Source of the DNA: Sva-07 sp963829585
Lineage (GTDB): Bacteria; Actinomycetota; Acidimicrobiia; Acidimicrobiales; Ilumatobacteraceae
Length of the DNA: 64,000 nt
Direction of reading: 5' to 3'
NCBI GenBank assembly: GCA_963829585.1
Contig: CAWHJD010000005.1
Coordinates: 186,001 to 250,000 of the forward strand
Shown: positions 35,303 to 43,679 of the stretch, one piece after another
Numbering within the stretch: the stretch's first letter is position 1
How the letters are laid out: each line of letters begins with the position of its first letter
Program-made: the position numbers and the translations under genes
The notes under the pieces: generated by a model
Seen by the model: the letters and a program-made list of their open reading frames with translations, nothing else
The model's database searches: none
What the model was told of the DNA's origin: nothing

Positions 35303-35977
35303 GTGACTCCGCTCGCCAGACTCGAACGCGACGTCGTCGAGTGCCGCGCCTGCCCCCGGCTCGTCGAGTGGCGTGAGCAGGTCGCCGTCGAGAAGCGGGC
35401 GTCGTACAGCGACGAGACCTACTGGGGCCGCCCGATCCCGGGATTCGGCGATCCGCAGGCGTCCATCGTCGTGCTCGGCCTGGCACCGGCGGCTCACGGC
35501 GCGAACCGCACCGGCCGGGTCTTCACCGGCGACCGCAGCGGCGACTGGCTCTTCCGGGCGATGCACCGAGCCGGCCTGGCCAATCAGGCCGAATCGGTGT
35601 CGGCCGACGACGGCCTGCATCTCACCGATGCGTGGGTCACCGCAGCGGTGAAGTGCGCGCCTCCCGGCAACAAGCCCCTGCCCGCCGAGCGCGACGCGTG
35701 CGCGCCGTTCCTCCGGCGCGAGTTCGCTGCACTCACGAACATGCGTGTGGTGGTCTGTCTGGGGCAGTTCGGCTACCAGGCAGCGTGTGCTCACTTCGGC
35801 GTCCGGCCCCGTCCCAGGTTCGGCCATGGCGTCGAGGTGCCGGTGGACGGCGGGCCGGTGCTGATCTGTTCGTTCCACCCCAGTCAGCAGAACACGTTCA
35901 CCGGACGGCTCACCGAACCGATGCTCGATGCCGTGTTCCATCGCGCCGTCGAGCTCAGTAGCCTTGAACCGCTGTGA
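35303..35977 (+). CDS. Family 5 (UDGb) uracil-DNA glycosylase
   Basis: A 224-residue glycosylase with the N-terminal iron-sulfur pair CRACPRL and further cysteines in KCAPPGN and ACAPF. The family 5 active-site block GLAPAAHGANRTGRVFTGD and the HPS-type motif in FHPSQQNTF are present. It removes uracil and other deaminated bases from DNA. GTG 35303 (VTPLARLERDVVECRAC) fits family length; GTG 35279 would extend almost to the divergent start. The stop overlaps the lipoprotein GTG. Confidence 0.9.
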   Translation: MTPLARLERDVVECRACPRLVEWREQVAVEKRASYSDETYWGRPIPGFGDPQASIVVLGLAPAAHGANRTGRVFTGDRSGDWLFRAMHRAGLANQAESVSADDGLHLTDAWVTAAVKCAPPGNKPLPAERDACAPFLRREFAALTNMRVVVCLGQFGYQAACAHFGVRPRPRFGHGVEVPVDGGPVLICSFHPSQQNTFTGRLTEPMLDAVFHRAVELSSLEPL

Positions 35978-36255
35978 AGACCTCTCGCCGTCCGCTCGCC
36001 CTCGTCACCGCTGTTGCGGCCGTGTTCACGTTGTCGGCGTGCCAGTCCGACCCGAGTCCGACGCGGATCGCCGAGGATCTCGTGAAGACCGAGACCGAAG
36101 GGCAGCCGAAGGTCCAGGAGTGCATGCTCGCGGTCATCGACGACTACGACCTCGACCAGCTGGGTGAGGACTCCATCGGCGACAACGCCGAGAAGGCGAA
36201 GGCGGCTGACGCCGAACTCGCGAAGTTCGAAGCCGACCTCGCCGCCTGCCGCTGA
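35974..36255 (+). CDS. Small predicted lipoprotein
   Basis: A 93-residue protein whose GTG overlaps the glycosylase stop by GTGA. It has a basic start (MKTSRRP), a hydrophobic core and a lipobox FTLSAC, with the mature part beginning CQSDPSPT. The mature protein is short and acidic, with two more cysteines (VQECMLA and the last residues AACR) that could form a disulfide. I do not recognise the family. Confidence 0.75.
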   Translation: MKTSRRPLALVTAVAAVFTLSACQSDPSPTRIAEDLVKTETEGQPKVQECMLAVIDDYDLDQLGEDSIGDNAEKAKAADAELAKFEADLAACR

Positions 36256-36297
36256 TCCGGGCGGACGCCTGACGCTGATCAGGGGCGCGACCCGAAA

Positions 36298-36326
36298 CGT
36301 CACGTTTGACCCGGCACCGTGTGACG
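36298..36326. repeat. Dispersed 29-bp palindromic element, copy 2
   Basis: Reverse-orientation copy of 7843-7871 (about 26 of 29 positions), with CGTCAC/GTGACG arms. It ends 5 bases from the minus-strand stop of the FrhB-like gene and 43 bases from the lipoprotein stop, so it may terminate both. Confidence 0.6.
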
Positions 36327-36330
36327 CGGG

Positions 36331-37539
36331 TCAGGGAGCCGGTGCGGGCGCGGCGGCCTTCTTCTTGGGCGGCGGCACGCCGACGGCGGGCGCACGGTCG
36401 GCGAATTCGGGCCAGCGGCGACGGCTGACGATCGACAGCAGGCGCAGCAGGCGCATGGCGGTCTCGTCGGTCTGGGCCGGCTTGGCGATGATCGAGCCGT
36501 CGGCGATCATCCGCTCGATGACCTCCTCGCCGAGTTCGGTACGGACGATCGTGAGCGTCCAGTCGTTGTCCTCGCCGATGCCGCCGGTCGACACGTCGGC
36601 GTGTTCGGCGGCGAAGTCGGGACAGCTCGTGCAGCCCTTGCGGGTCCAGCCGTGGCACTCCTTCAGGTCGATCTCGTGGTACGAACCGTCCTTCATCCAG
36701 ATCTGGAACGCGCCCTTGATGTTCATCTTCACCATGTCCTGCTTCTTCAGGCCGTACTTGGCCTCGAAGAGCTCGGGGAAGATGGCGTCGTCGAACGTCT
36801 TCGAGCAGAGCAGGCCGATGTTGAACAGGAACGGCTTGGAGACCTTGCCGGCCTTGCGATCCCACATCGTCGGCGGCGACGACGTCTGGCAACCCATCCC
36901 GACCAGGGCGAGGCGTTCGTAGCCCTTCTCCTTGGCCTCGGGGAGGGCCAGCGGGTTCGCGCAGTAGGTGTAGCGGCTCCCGGCGGTGGCGAGGATCTCC
37001 TCCTTCGTGGCCACCACGGCGGGCTTCGCCTTCCAGGCGTCGTCGTCCTCGACGCCGCTCACGAGCGCCGCATCGATGTAGTCGTGCTCACGCAACCAGA
37101 TCAGCATCGCCGACACGAGTCCACCGTCCTGGCCCATCTTGTGGACCATGTCGTCGCTCGCCCGGGTCAGGTACAGCTGGCGCCAGATGCCCGCCATCTC
37201 GTCGGGTTCACGCACCCGACCGAACAGGTGCATGTCGGCCGACGGCTCCCACGCCCGGAAGCGGGGGCACGCCCGGGTGCAGGTGGTGCAGCCCTTCTCG
37301 CCGTGGATGCAGTTGTCGAGACCCAGCTCCTCCTCGATGTGGAACGGGATGTACTTGCCTTCCTCGTGTTCGTACCCGATGACGTCGTGCGGGCACGTGA
37401 CGACGCAGCCGGCACAGCCCGTGCACAGCCCGGTCGTGATGACCTCGGCGTACAGCTCCTTCCACTGCGCCGTCCACCGCCCCGCCTGAGCGGGAGTGGC
37501 GGGTGCATCGGCTTCGGCGGGGGAGTCCACGGTCGTCAT
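36331..37539 (-). CDS. Coenzyme F420 hydrogenase/dehydrogenase beta subunit-like iron-sulfur protein
   Basis: A 402-residue protein from ATG 37539 (MTTVDSPAEAD). The N-terminal half has two ferredoxin-type cysteine clusters (LCTGCAGCVVTCPHDV and CTTCTRACPRF), followed by FrhB N- and C-terminal domains with MGQDGGLVSAML, ALVGMGCQTSS and CHGWTRKGCTSCPDF. FrhB-like proteins exchange electrons between F420 or NAD(P)H and Fe-S partners. The gene stands alone, so its redox partner is unknown. The tail is a Pro/Ala/Lys-rich low-complexity stretch. It supports F420 use in this organism. Confidence 0.85.
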   Translation of the reverse strand: MTTVDSPAEADAPATPAQAGRWTAQWKELYAEVITTGLCTGCAGCVVTCPHDVIGYEHEEGKYIPFHIEEELGLDNCIHGEKGCTTCTRACPRFRAWEPSADMHLFGRVREPDEMAGIWRQLYLTRASDDMVHKMGQDGGLVSAMLIWLREHDYIDAALVSGVEDDDAWKAKPAVVATKEEILATAGSRYTYCANPLALPEAKEKGYERLALVGMGCQTSSPPTMWDRKAGKVSKPFLFNIGLLCSKTFDDAIFPELFEAKYGLKKQDMVKMNIKGAFQIWMKDGSYHEIDLKECHGWTRKGCTSCPDFAAEHADVSTGGIGEDNDWTLTIVRTELGEEVIERMIADGSIIAKPAQTDETAMRLLRLLSIVSRRRWPEFADRAPAVGVPPPKKKAAAPAPAP

Positions 37540-37597
37540 GAGTCCCGACTGTACGCGACAGGGGCCTCGACCGGCGAGGGAAGCGCCAGCGACGCGC

Positions 37598-37672
37598 CGA
37601 TCCCCGAGCCAACCCTCTGAGGACGCAAAGGAGGCTCGGGGATCGAGCAACGGGACGCAACGATGCGTCCCG
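37598..37672. terminator. Two hairpins after glnK
   Basis: CGATCCCCGAGCC and GGCTCGGGGATCG (13-bp arms, 37598-37645), and a compact CGGGACGCA-ACGA-TGCGTCCCG stem-loop (37651-37672), lie downstream of the glnK stop. The compact one, 24 bases from the stop, is the better intrinsic terminator for the amtB-glnK transcript. Confidence 0.6.
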
Positions 37673-37695
37673 ATCGGGACCGGCTGGATCGCGAA

Positions 37696-38034
37696 CTAGA
37701 TCGCGTCGCTCCCTTCCTCACCGGTGCGGATGCGGACGAGCCGCTCCACCGGGGAGACCCAGATCTTGCCGTCGCCGATCTTGCCGGTCGCGGCCGAGGC
37801 CACGATCGTGTCGACGACGCCGTCCACCGCGTCGTCCTCGACGATGATGCTGAGGCACACCTTGGGAACGAAGTCGATCTTGTACTCCGATCCCCGGTAG
37901 GTCTCGGTGTGGCCGCCCTGGCGTCCGAATCCACGAACTTCCTCGACGGTGATGCCGGTGATCCCGGCGGCCTTGAGGGCGTCCTTGACGTCGTCCAACT
38001 TGAACGGCTTGATGACTGCTGTCACGAGTTTCAT
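37696..38034 (-). CDS. glnK: Nitrogen regulatory protein PII
   Basis: A 112-residue PII protein starting MKLVTAVIKPFKLDDVKDAL. The T-loop reads GHTETYRGSEYKIDF with Tyr51 in the position modified by uridylylation or adenylylation in relatives, and the B/C-loop region GKIGDGKIWV is intact. PII senses ATP/ADP and 2-oxoglutarate and blocks AmtB. It lies 29 bases downstream of amtB and shares its transcript, the usual pairing that marks the GlnK type. Confidence 0.96.
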   Translation of the reverse strand: MKLVTAVIKPFKLDDVKDALKAAGITGITVEEVRGFGRQGGHTETYRGSEYKIDFVPKVCLSIIVEDDAVDGVVDTIVASAATGKIGDGKIWVSPVERLVRIRTGEEGSDAI

Positions 38035-38063
38035 GTTGTCTCCTGGTTCCTGGATCGTCCTGG

Positions 38064-39524
38064 TCAGTTCTTCACGAACGACGGGTACGCCTCGACGCCC
38101 ATCTCGGGGATGTCGAGACCGGTGATCTGATCCTCGTCCTTCGAGCGGATGCCACCCTTGCCGCGTGCCTTCGAGATCTTGTCCTGGATCTTGAAGAAGG
38201 AATAGGCGATGCCGAAGATCACCGTCCAGATGACGACGACGCCCACCGCCTGGGCGCCGAGCTGGCTCCAGCCGTCAGATCCCTCGATGATGCCCTTGAC
38301 ACCCGTGACGTCGGAGCCGTTCCATCCCGCGCCGTAGCTGCCGTTGGAGAAGATGCCGACGGCGAGCACACCGAAGGTGCCGTTGACACCGTGCACGGAG
38401 ATGGCACCGACAGGGTCGTCGATCTTCAGCTTGTGCTCGATGAAGAACACCGACTCGATGACGAGGACGCCGGCGATCAAGCCGATCACCGCGGCCGCCC
38501 ACGGTGCGACGAACGCACAGGGCGCGGTGATGGCCACGAGTCCGGCGAGCATGCCGTTGGCCATCATGCCCGGGTCGGGCTTGCCGGTCCGCTTCGTGAT
38601 CCACGCCATGGCGGCGATGGCACCGAACGCGCCGGCGATCGCCGTGTTGGTCGCCACGACGGCGAACTGCACGTCGGTTGCGGCGAACGTCGAGGCGGCG
38701 TTGAAGCCGAACCAGCCGAACAGCAGGATGAACGTGCCGAGCATGGCCATCGGGATGTGGTGACCGGGAATACCACGTGGGGTGCCGTCCTTGGAGAACT
38801 TCCCGACGCGGGCACCCACGACGATGGCGCCTGCCAGAGCGGCAGCGCCGCCGACGGCGTGGACGACACCGGATCCGGCGAAGTCGACGTAGCCGGCGCC
38901 GAGGCCCATCGTGTCCCAGATCTTCGCGAGCCAGCCGCCGCCCCAGGTCCACGCCGCGAACAGCGGGTAGAACACGGCGCCGCAGAAGAGCCCCCAGATC
39001 ACGAAGCTGCCCCACTTCCACCGCTCCGCCATCGACCCGGTCGGGATCGTGGCGACGGTGTCCATGAAGGCCACCATGTAGAGGAAGAAGCCGACGAGCG
39101 CCGGCGTGATCAGGTCACCGCTCAGCGCCCAGCCGCCCTCCCACAGGAAGACCCAGTTGCCGGATCCCAGCAACGCCCCACCAGGGGCTTCGTCGAGCCC
39201 GAAGATCGGCGCGCTGAAGCCGCCGAATGCCAGCGGGAAGCCGACCAGGAAGAATGCGACGAAGCCGAGAGCGAAGATGGCGAAGTTCGTGGTGACCACG
39301 TGGGCCGCATGCTTCGCCTGGCAGAAGCCCGTTTCGACGAGTGCGAATCCCGCCTGCATGAAGATCACGAGGATGGCGCCGATGACGACCCAGAGCAGGT
39401 TGAGATCCTGCCCGAGCACCACGATGGGGTCGGGTTCCTGGGCAAAAGCCATGTTGGGCAAGAGCGCGGCGCCGGTGAGACCGACGGCCGCGGCCGTGAT
39501 GATTCGTCGTGCACGTTTGGGCAC
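38064..39524 (-). CDS. amtB: Ammonium transporter AmtB
   Basis: A 486-residue protein from GTG 39524, with GGAGG five bases before it. The N-terminal signal-like segment ends ...NMAFAQEPDP, followed by about eleven membrane helices. The pore twin histidines are visible in GVVHAVGGAAA and ISVHGVNGTFG, with the conserved DTVATIPTGSMAERW region between. It conducts ammonium and is gated by the downstream GlnK. Nitrogen control of the promoter is expected, but I could not identify a GlnR box in the 206-bp divergent region. Confidence 0.96.
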   Translation of the reverse strand: MPKRARRIITAAAVGLTGAALLPNMAFAQEPDPIVVLGQDLNLLWVVIGAILVIFMQAGFALVETGFCQAKHAAHVVTTNFAIFALGFVAFFLVGFPLAFGGFSAPIFGLDEAPGGALLGSGNWVFLWEGGWALSGDLITPALVGFFLYMVAFMDTVATIPTGSMAERWKWGSFVIWGLFCGAVFYPLFAAWTWGGGWLAKIWDTMGLGAGYVDFAGSGVVHAVGGAAALAGAIVVGARVGKFSKDGTPRGIPGHHIPMAMLGTFILLFGWFGFNAASTFAATDVQFAVVATNTAIAGAFGAIAAMAWITKRTGKPDPGMMANGMLAGLVAITAPCAFVAPWAAAVIGLIAGVLVIESVFFIEHKLKIDDPVGAISVHGVNGTFGVLAVGIFSNGSYGAGWNGSDVTGVKGIIEGSDGWSQLGAQAVGVVVIWTVIFGIAYSFFKIQDKISKARGKGGIRSKDEDQITGLDIPEMGVEAYPSFVKN

Positions 39525-39691
39525 AGTGTCCTCCAATGGATGTTGGCAAACGAGATAGGGAAATGGATTCACGCGTCCAGTGGCGCCGTTGCCGCCCGGA
39601 TTGCGAGCGCAACCTAAGGCGACCGGATTTCCCCTCTGTCGCCGACGTGTTTCCTGCGTGTGAATGGTCGCTGGGAGGGAGCGGGCCGAAA

Positions 39692-39711
39692 ACTTGACCC
39701 GTGGGTCAAGT
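39692..39711. promoter_or_regulatory. Perfect palindrome ACTTGACCC-GT-GGGTCAAGT upstream of the acyl-CoA dehydrogenase
   Basis: 9-bp arms with a 2-base centre end 19 bases before the ATG at 39731. The symmetry fits a TetR- or GntR-type operator controlling this fatty-acid gene. TTGACC inside it could also act as a -35 hexamer. The cognate regulator is not next to it. Confidence 0.6.
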
Positions 39712-39730
39712 CGACTGGCAGAATGGGGGG

Positions 39731-40975
39731 ATGGACCTCTCGTATCCCCCCGAAGCCGAGGAATTCCGCACCGAGATCAAGGCGTGGCTCCACGACAACC
39801 TCCCCGACGGATGGTTCGACGACGGCTTCGAGATGACCGAGGCCGAACGCAAGCAGTTCAACGAGGAATGGCCCCGCAAGCTCTTCGAGGGCGGTTGGAT
39901 CTGTGCCACCTGGCCCGCCGAATACGGCGGCAAGGGCCTCACCACGATGCAGGGCGTCGTGCTGTCCGAGGAGTTCGCGAACGCCAAGGCCCCGATGCGC
40001 GGCGACTTCTTCGGCGACACCCTCGTCGGCCCCACGATCCTGCAGTGGGGGACCGAGGAGCAGAAGAAGGAGTTCCTGCCGGGCATCCTGAGCGGCACGA
40101 CGCGCTGGTGCCAGGGGTTCTCCGAGCCCAACTCCGGGTCCGACCTCGCGAGCCTGAAGACCACCGCGGTGCTCGACGGTGACGAGTGGGTCATCAACGG
40201 CCAGAAGGTGTGGACCACGCAGGGCCACCATGCGGACTACTGCTTCCTGCTCACGCGCACCGACCCCGACGTGAAGAAGCACGCCGGCATCTCCTACATG
40301 CTCGTGCCGATGCGCCAACCGGGCGTCGAGGTGCGTGGCATCACCCAGCCCGACGGCACGGCGGAGTTCTGTGAGGTGTTCTTCGACAACGCCCGCTGCC
40401 CGAAGGACGCCGTCGTGGGCGGGGTCAACAACGGCTGGAAGGTCGCCAACTCCACGCTCGCATTCGAACGGGGGCAGTCGGCGACGACCGGCTACCGGCG
40501 TTTCGCCGAGGAGTACCGCTTGCTCGTCGAAGCTGCGACCGACAAGGGAGTGATCGACGAACCGCTCATCCGTCAGCGCCTCATGCAGTACTGGACGAAG
40601 ATCCAGATCCTGCGGATCAACGGTCTGCGCAATCTGTCCGCGACGCTGAGCGGTGGCGGCGACATGGGCACCATTGCGCTCGGTGCGACCAACAAGATGT
40701 TCTGGTCGGAGATGCACCAGCGGGCGATGGAACTGGCGGTCGACATCTACGGCGCCGACGCCATGATGATCGACGCCGGACCCGAAGCAGGCGGTTGGCC
40801 CGGAGCGGCGCGCGACAAGCGCCGCGAGGGCTATCCGGTGAGCCCGATGATGTCGTCGTTCTTCTTCTCGCGCTCGGAGACCATCTGGGGTGGCACGAGC
40901 CAGATCCAGCGCAACATCGTCGGTGAACGCGTCCTCGGCCTCCCCAAGGAACCCAAAGGCCCCGACGAATCCTGA
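39731..40975 (+). CDS. Acyl-CoA dehydrogenase
   Basis: A 414-residue acyl-CoA dehydrogenase from ATG 39731, with a G-rich ribosome-binding site just upstream. Family motifs include WCQGFSEPNSGSDLASL (substrate/FAD loop), VWTTQGHHADYCFLLTRT, FERGQSATTGYRRF and the C-terminal GGTSQIQRNIVGERVLGLP. It oxidises an acyl-CoA to the enoyl-CoA and passes electrons to ETF, encoded at 30.4-32.1 kb. Chain-length preference cannot be read. It appears monocistronic, with an operator-like palindrome in front and a palindromic repeat behind. Confidence 0.94.
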   Translation: MDLSYPPEAEEFRTEIKAWLHDNLPDGWFDDGFEMTEAERKQFNEEWPRKLFEGGWICATWPAEYGGKGLTTMQGVVLSEEFANAKAPMRGDFFGDTLVGPTILQWGTEEQKKEFLPGILSGTTRWCQGFSEPNSGSDLASLKTTAVLDGDEWVINGQKVWTTQGHHADYCFLLTRTDPDVKKHAGISYMLVPMRQPGVEVRGITQPDGTAEFCEVFFDNARCPKDAVVGGVNNGWKVANSTLAFERGQSATTGYRRFAEEYRLLVEAATDKGVIDEPLIRQRLMQYWTKIQILRINGLRNLSATLSGGGDMGTIALGATNKMFWSEMHQRAMELAVDIYGADAMMIDAGPEAGGWPGAARDKRREGYPVSPMMSSFFFSRSETIWGGTSQIQRNIVGERVLGLPKEPKGPDES

Positions 40976-40990
40976 CCCCCCGTTCTGACC

Positions 40991-41039
40991 GTTCTCGTGA
41001 ACAAGAGCACGGTCAGGCCGCGTAGTTGTTCACGAGAAC
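40991..41039. repeat. Palindromic repeat family GTTC-N4-GAAC, copy A
   Basis: 14-bp perfect arms, GTTCTCGTGAACAA (40991-41004) and TTGTTCACGAGAAC (41026-41039), with a 21-base centre containing CACGGTCAGG. Copy C at 42113-42161 is the same element in reverse orientation, conserved even in the centre, on the other side of the AbiEi/DUF559-like gene. Confidence 0.8.
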
Positions 41040-41050
41040 GGCGGGTTGAG

Positions 41051-41986
41051 TCAGGCTGCGGCCATCTGGTCGCGGCGAAGCCGATGAAGTAACGCGAGTT
41101 CGTGGATCGTTGCGGTGAAGTCGTGGGCCAACTCGAGGTCGGTGACTCGGTCGACCTGCCAACCGAGGCGCCGCGCCCCGCGATCGCGGGCCTTGTCGCG
41201 TTGGGCGTCGAATCGGCCACCGTGCCATTCGACGTGGTCGACCTCCAGTGCCCATCGGATCGACGGGTCGGCCGCGTCGACATGGATCAGGGTGCCATCG
41301 GGAAGGCGAAGTGCGTATTGACGAACGAGCGGCCCGACATGTCGTTCGAGCGCCTTCAGTACCTTCAACTCGAGCCCGGATCCGGCGGGGCGTTGCCAGT
41401 CCGACCGTTGTGAGAGGACGCGGTTCACCCGAGCACTCCCGGGGCGACCGCGTGCGCTCATCCGCTTCACCGTCCGCCACAACGTGGGCATGGTGGTGTG
41501 ATGGTCGAGCACCCACTCAGTGAGGCGCTCGAAGCGTTCGTCACCGAGATCGCGGGCGCAGTCGAACCATGCACGCGGCGGGCTCGCGACGCAGATCCCA
41601 TCGTCTCGTGTCACGCGGTCGGAGTCGTCGAGCAGGTTGGTGCGCCGAAGCAGCACCCCCCGTGCAATCGGCGTTCGATCATGTGCAACGAGGACGATGG
41701 GAACGTCCGGGCGACCGATGTGACGAAACTCCCACAGCCTCGCCGCCGCAGACCCGGTGATCACCACCTGCGTATCGGCAGCGCAGGCCGCGGCGCACCG
41801 AGCTTCGAACGTGTCCGGGGCAGTCGTCACTCTGAAGACTCCGTTGTGGACGCGATGGAGCGCGCCGTGTTCGACGTGGTGAGTGACACCTCGATGGGAG
41901 AACCCGTCGAGAATGAGTTCGTCGACGGTCACGATCCCGTGACGTCGTGCGATCCGCTCTGCGAGCGCTGGTGAGATCAAGGCCAT
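41051..41986 (-). CDS. AbiEi-like HTH protein with DUF559/Vsr-like nuclease-fold C-terminus
   Basis: A 311-residue protein from ATG 41986. The N-terminal 60 residues form a winged helix like the type IV antitoxin AbiEi (IARRHGIVTVDELILDGFS, then VEHGALHRVHNGVFRV). The middle has ARLWEFRHIGRPDVPIVLV. The C-terminal part resembles the DUF559/Vsr fold: VDAADPSIRWALEVDHVEW, followed by KARDRGARRLGWQV. Stand-alone genes of this kind are numerous in actinobacteria and their role is unclear; no AbiEii toxin partner is adjacent. Inverted palindromic repeats lie 12 bases past its stop and 127 bases before its start, which may mean the gene moves as a unit. Confidence 0.75.
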   Translation of the reverse strand: MALISPALAERIARRHGIVTVDELILDGFSHRGVTHHVEHGALHRVHNGVFRVTTAPDTFEARCAAACAADTQVVITGSAAARLWEFRHIGRPDVPIVLVAHDRTPIARGVLLRRTNLLDDSDRVTRDDGICVASPPRAWFDCARDLGDERFERLTEWVLDHHTTMPTLWRTVKRMSARGRPGSARVNRVLSQRSDWQRPAGSGLELKVLKALERHVGPLVRQYALRLPDGTLIHVDAADPSIRWALEVDHVEWHGGRFDAQRDKARDRGARRLGWQVDRVTDLELAHDFTATIHELALLHRLRRDQMAAA

Positions 41987-42112
41987 CGAAGCCTCCGTGA
42001 ATCTGTGAGGAGATGTCGCGGGCTGGTCGGGCCGATCCGGTGATGCGGGCTCGATGGTACCGCTGACGCGCCGCGGTCGTCGATCCCGTGCAAGGTCGCG
42101 CGGCGTCTGCTC

Positions 42113-42161
42113 CATCTCGTGAACAAATGATCGACCTGACCGTGCAGTTGTTCACGTGTTC
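42113..42161. repeat. Palindromic repeat family GTTC-N4-GAAC, copy C (inverted relative to copy A)
   Basis: CGTGAACAA (42118-42126) and TTGTTCACG (42148-42156) keep the inner arms; the outer bases have diverged. The reverse complement of the centre has CACGGTCAGG, as in copy A. It lies in the divergent space between the AbiEi-like gene and the ATP-grasp gene, so it cannot be an ordinary terminator. Confidence 0.72.
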
Positions 42162-42212
42162 GAAACGTGGGGCGTCGGAGGACTGTGGTGTCGGAGAGTA
42201 CGGTCGGCGGGC

Positions 42213-43679
42213 GTGGACGAGCTGCTGGAGGTCGACGGGAGCCCTCGGCCGATCGCGCGTGACCTCATCGAGTTGCTGCATCGGATCGGTCTGGACGAGG
42301 TCCGCGCCCGCCAACGTGTGTCCGACCTCGAGATCCTCACGATGGGCATCTCCTTCACCGTCTACTCCGACGGCGAGAACATCGACCGGGCCTGGCCGTT
42401 CGACATCATCCCGCGGTTGATCGACGGCAACGAGTGGAGCGTCGTCGAACGGGGGCTCGCCCAGCGCCTGCGGGCCCTCAACCGGTTCATCGACGACGTC
42501 TACAACGATCAGCAGATCATCGCCGACGGCGTCTTCCCCGCCGAACTGCTCGACGACTCGGCCAACTATCGCCCGGAGTGTCGGGGCATCCACCCGAAGT
42601 TCGGCGTGTGGGCCCACATCTCCGGCTCCGACCTCGTTCGGGCCGGCGACGGGCAGCTCTACGTCCTCGAGGACAACCTGCGCGTGCCGTCGGGCGTGAG
42701 CTACGTGATCGAGAACCGCGCCATCGCCAAGCGTGTGTTCCCCGAGTTGTTCCAGCAGTACCGGATCCGGCCCGTCGACGCCTACACCGACGAACTCAAC
42801 AAGCTGCTCGTCTCGCTCGCTCCCGCCGACCGACACGACCCGACGATCGTCGTGCTCACCCCCGGCGTCTTCAACTCGGCCTACTTCGAGCACTCGTTCC
42901 TGGCCCAGCGGATGGGCGCCGAACTCGTCGAAGGCCAGGACCTGGTGGTCGGCGACGACGACTGCGTCTACATGAAGACGATCCAGGGGCTCGAGCGCGT
43001 CGACGTGGTCTACCGGCGCATCGACGACCTGTTCATCGATCCCGAGGTGTTCCTGGCCGATTCGATGCTCGGTGTGTCGGGGCTGATGCGCGCCTGGAAG
43101 GCCGGCAACGTCGGCATCGCCAACGCACCGGGTGCCGGTGTGGCCGACGACAAGTGCGTCTACGCCTGGGTGCCCGACATGATCCGCTACTACCTCGGCG
43201 AGGAGCCGTTGATCCCCAACGTTCCGACGTTGCGGTGCATGTACGACGACGAACGCGAACAGGTCCTCGCCAACATCGGCGATCTCGTGCTGAAGCCGGC
43301 CAACGAGAGCGGCGGCTACGGCATCGTCATCGGCAATCGGGCATCGACCGAGGAGCTGGAGATCGCCGCGGCGGCCATCCGAGCCGACCCGCGCAACTGG
43401 GTGGCGCAGCCCATCCTCGACCTGTCGACGGCTCCGACGCTCGTCGACGAGGGCATCGAACCACGCCACCTCGACCTGCGCCCGTTCATCCTCACTGGCG
43501 CACACAGCTACGTCACCGCCGGTGGGCTCACCCGTGTCGCGCTGACGAAGGGCTCGCTCGTGGTGAACTCGTCGCAGGGCGGCGGCAGCAAGGACACGTG
43601 GATCGTCGACGTCGACCCGGCGCGGGGCGCATCCGACCCGGCCCTGACCACGCAGTCGCAGAGCCAGGCGGCCGGCTGA
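42213..43679 (+). CDS. Circularly permuted ATP-grasp protein (DUF404/DUF407 type)
   Basis: About 488 residues from GTG 42213; GTG 42156 would reach into the palindromic repeat. The family text is strong: GISFTVYSDGENIDRAWPFD, RECRGIHPKFGVW-like ECRGIHPKFGVWAH, LYVLEDNLRVPSGVSYVIE, VLTPGVFNSAYFEHSFLA, and the nucleotide-binding VLKPANESGGYGIVIG. These enzymes are predicted ligases that form amide bonds using ATP, usually encoded with alpha-E and transglutaminase genes. The ATP-binding core is complete here, unlike the fused paralogue downstream. The stop overlaps the alpha-E start by TGATG. Confidence 0.92.
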   Translation: MDELLEVDGSPRPIARDLIELLHRIGLDEVRARQRVSDLEILTMGISFTVYSDGENIDRAWPFDIIPRLIDGNEWSVVERGLAQRLRALNRFIDDVYNDQQIIADGVFPAELLDDSANYRPECRGIHPKFGVWAHISGSDLVRAGDGQLYVLEDNLRVPSGVSYVIENRAIAKRVFPELFQQYRIRPVDAYTDELNKLLVSLAPADRHDPTIVVLTPGVFNSAYFEHSFLAQRMGAELVEGQDLVVGDDDCVYMKTIQGLERVDVVYRRIDDLFIDPEVFLADSMLGVSGLMRAWKAGNVGIANAPGAGVADDKCVYAWVPDMIRYYLGEEPLIPNVPTLRCMYDDEREQVLANIGDLVLKPANESGGYGIVIGNRASTEELEIAAAAIRADPRNWVAQPILDLSTAPTLVDEGIEPRHLDLRPFILTGAHSYVTAGGLTRVALTKGSLVVNSSQGGGSKDTWIVDVDPARGASDPALTTQSQSQAAG

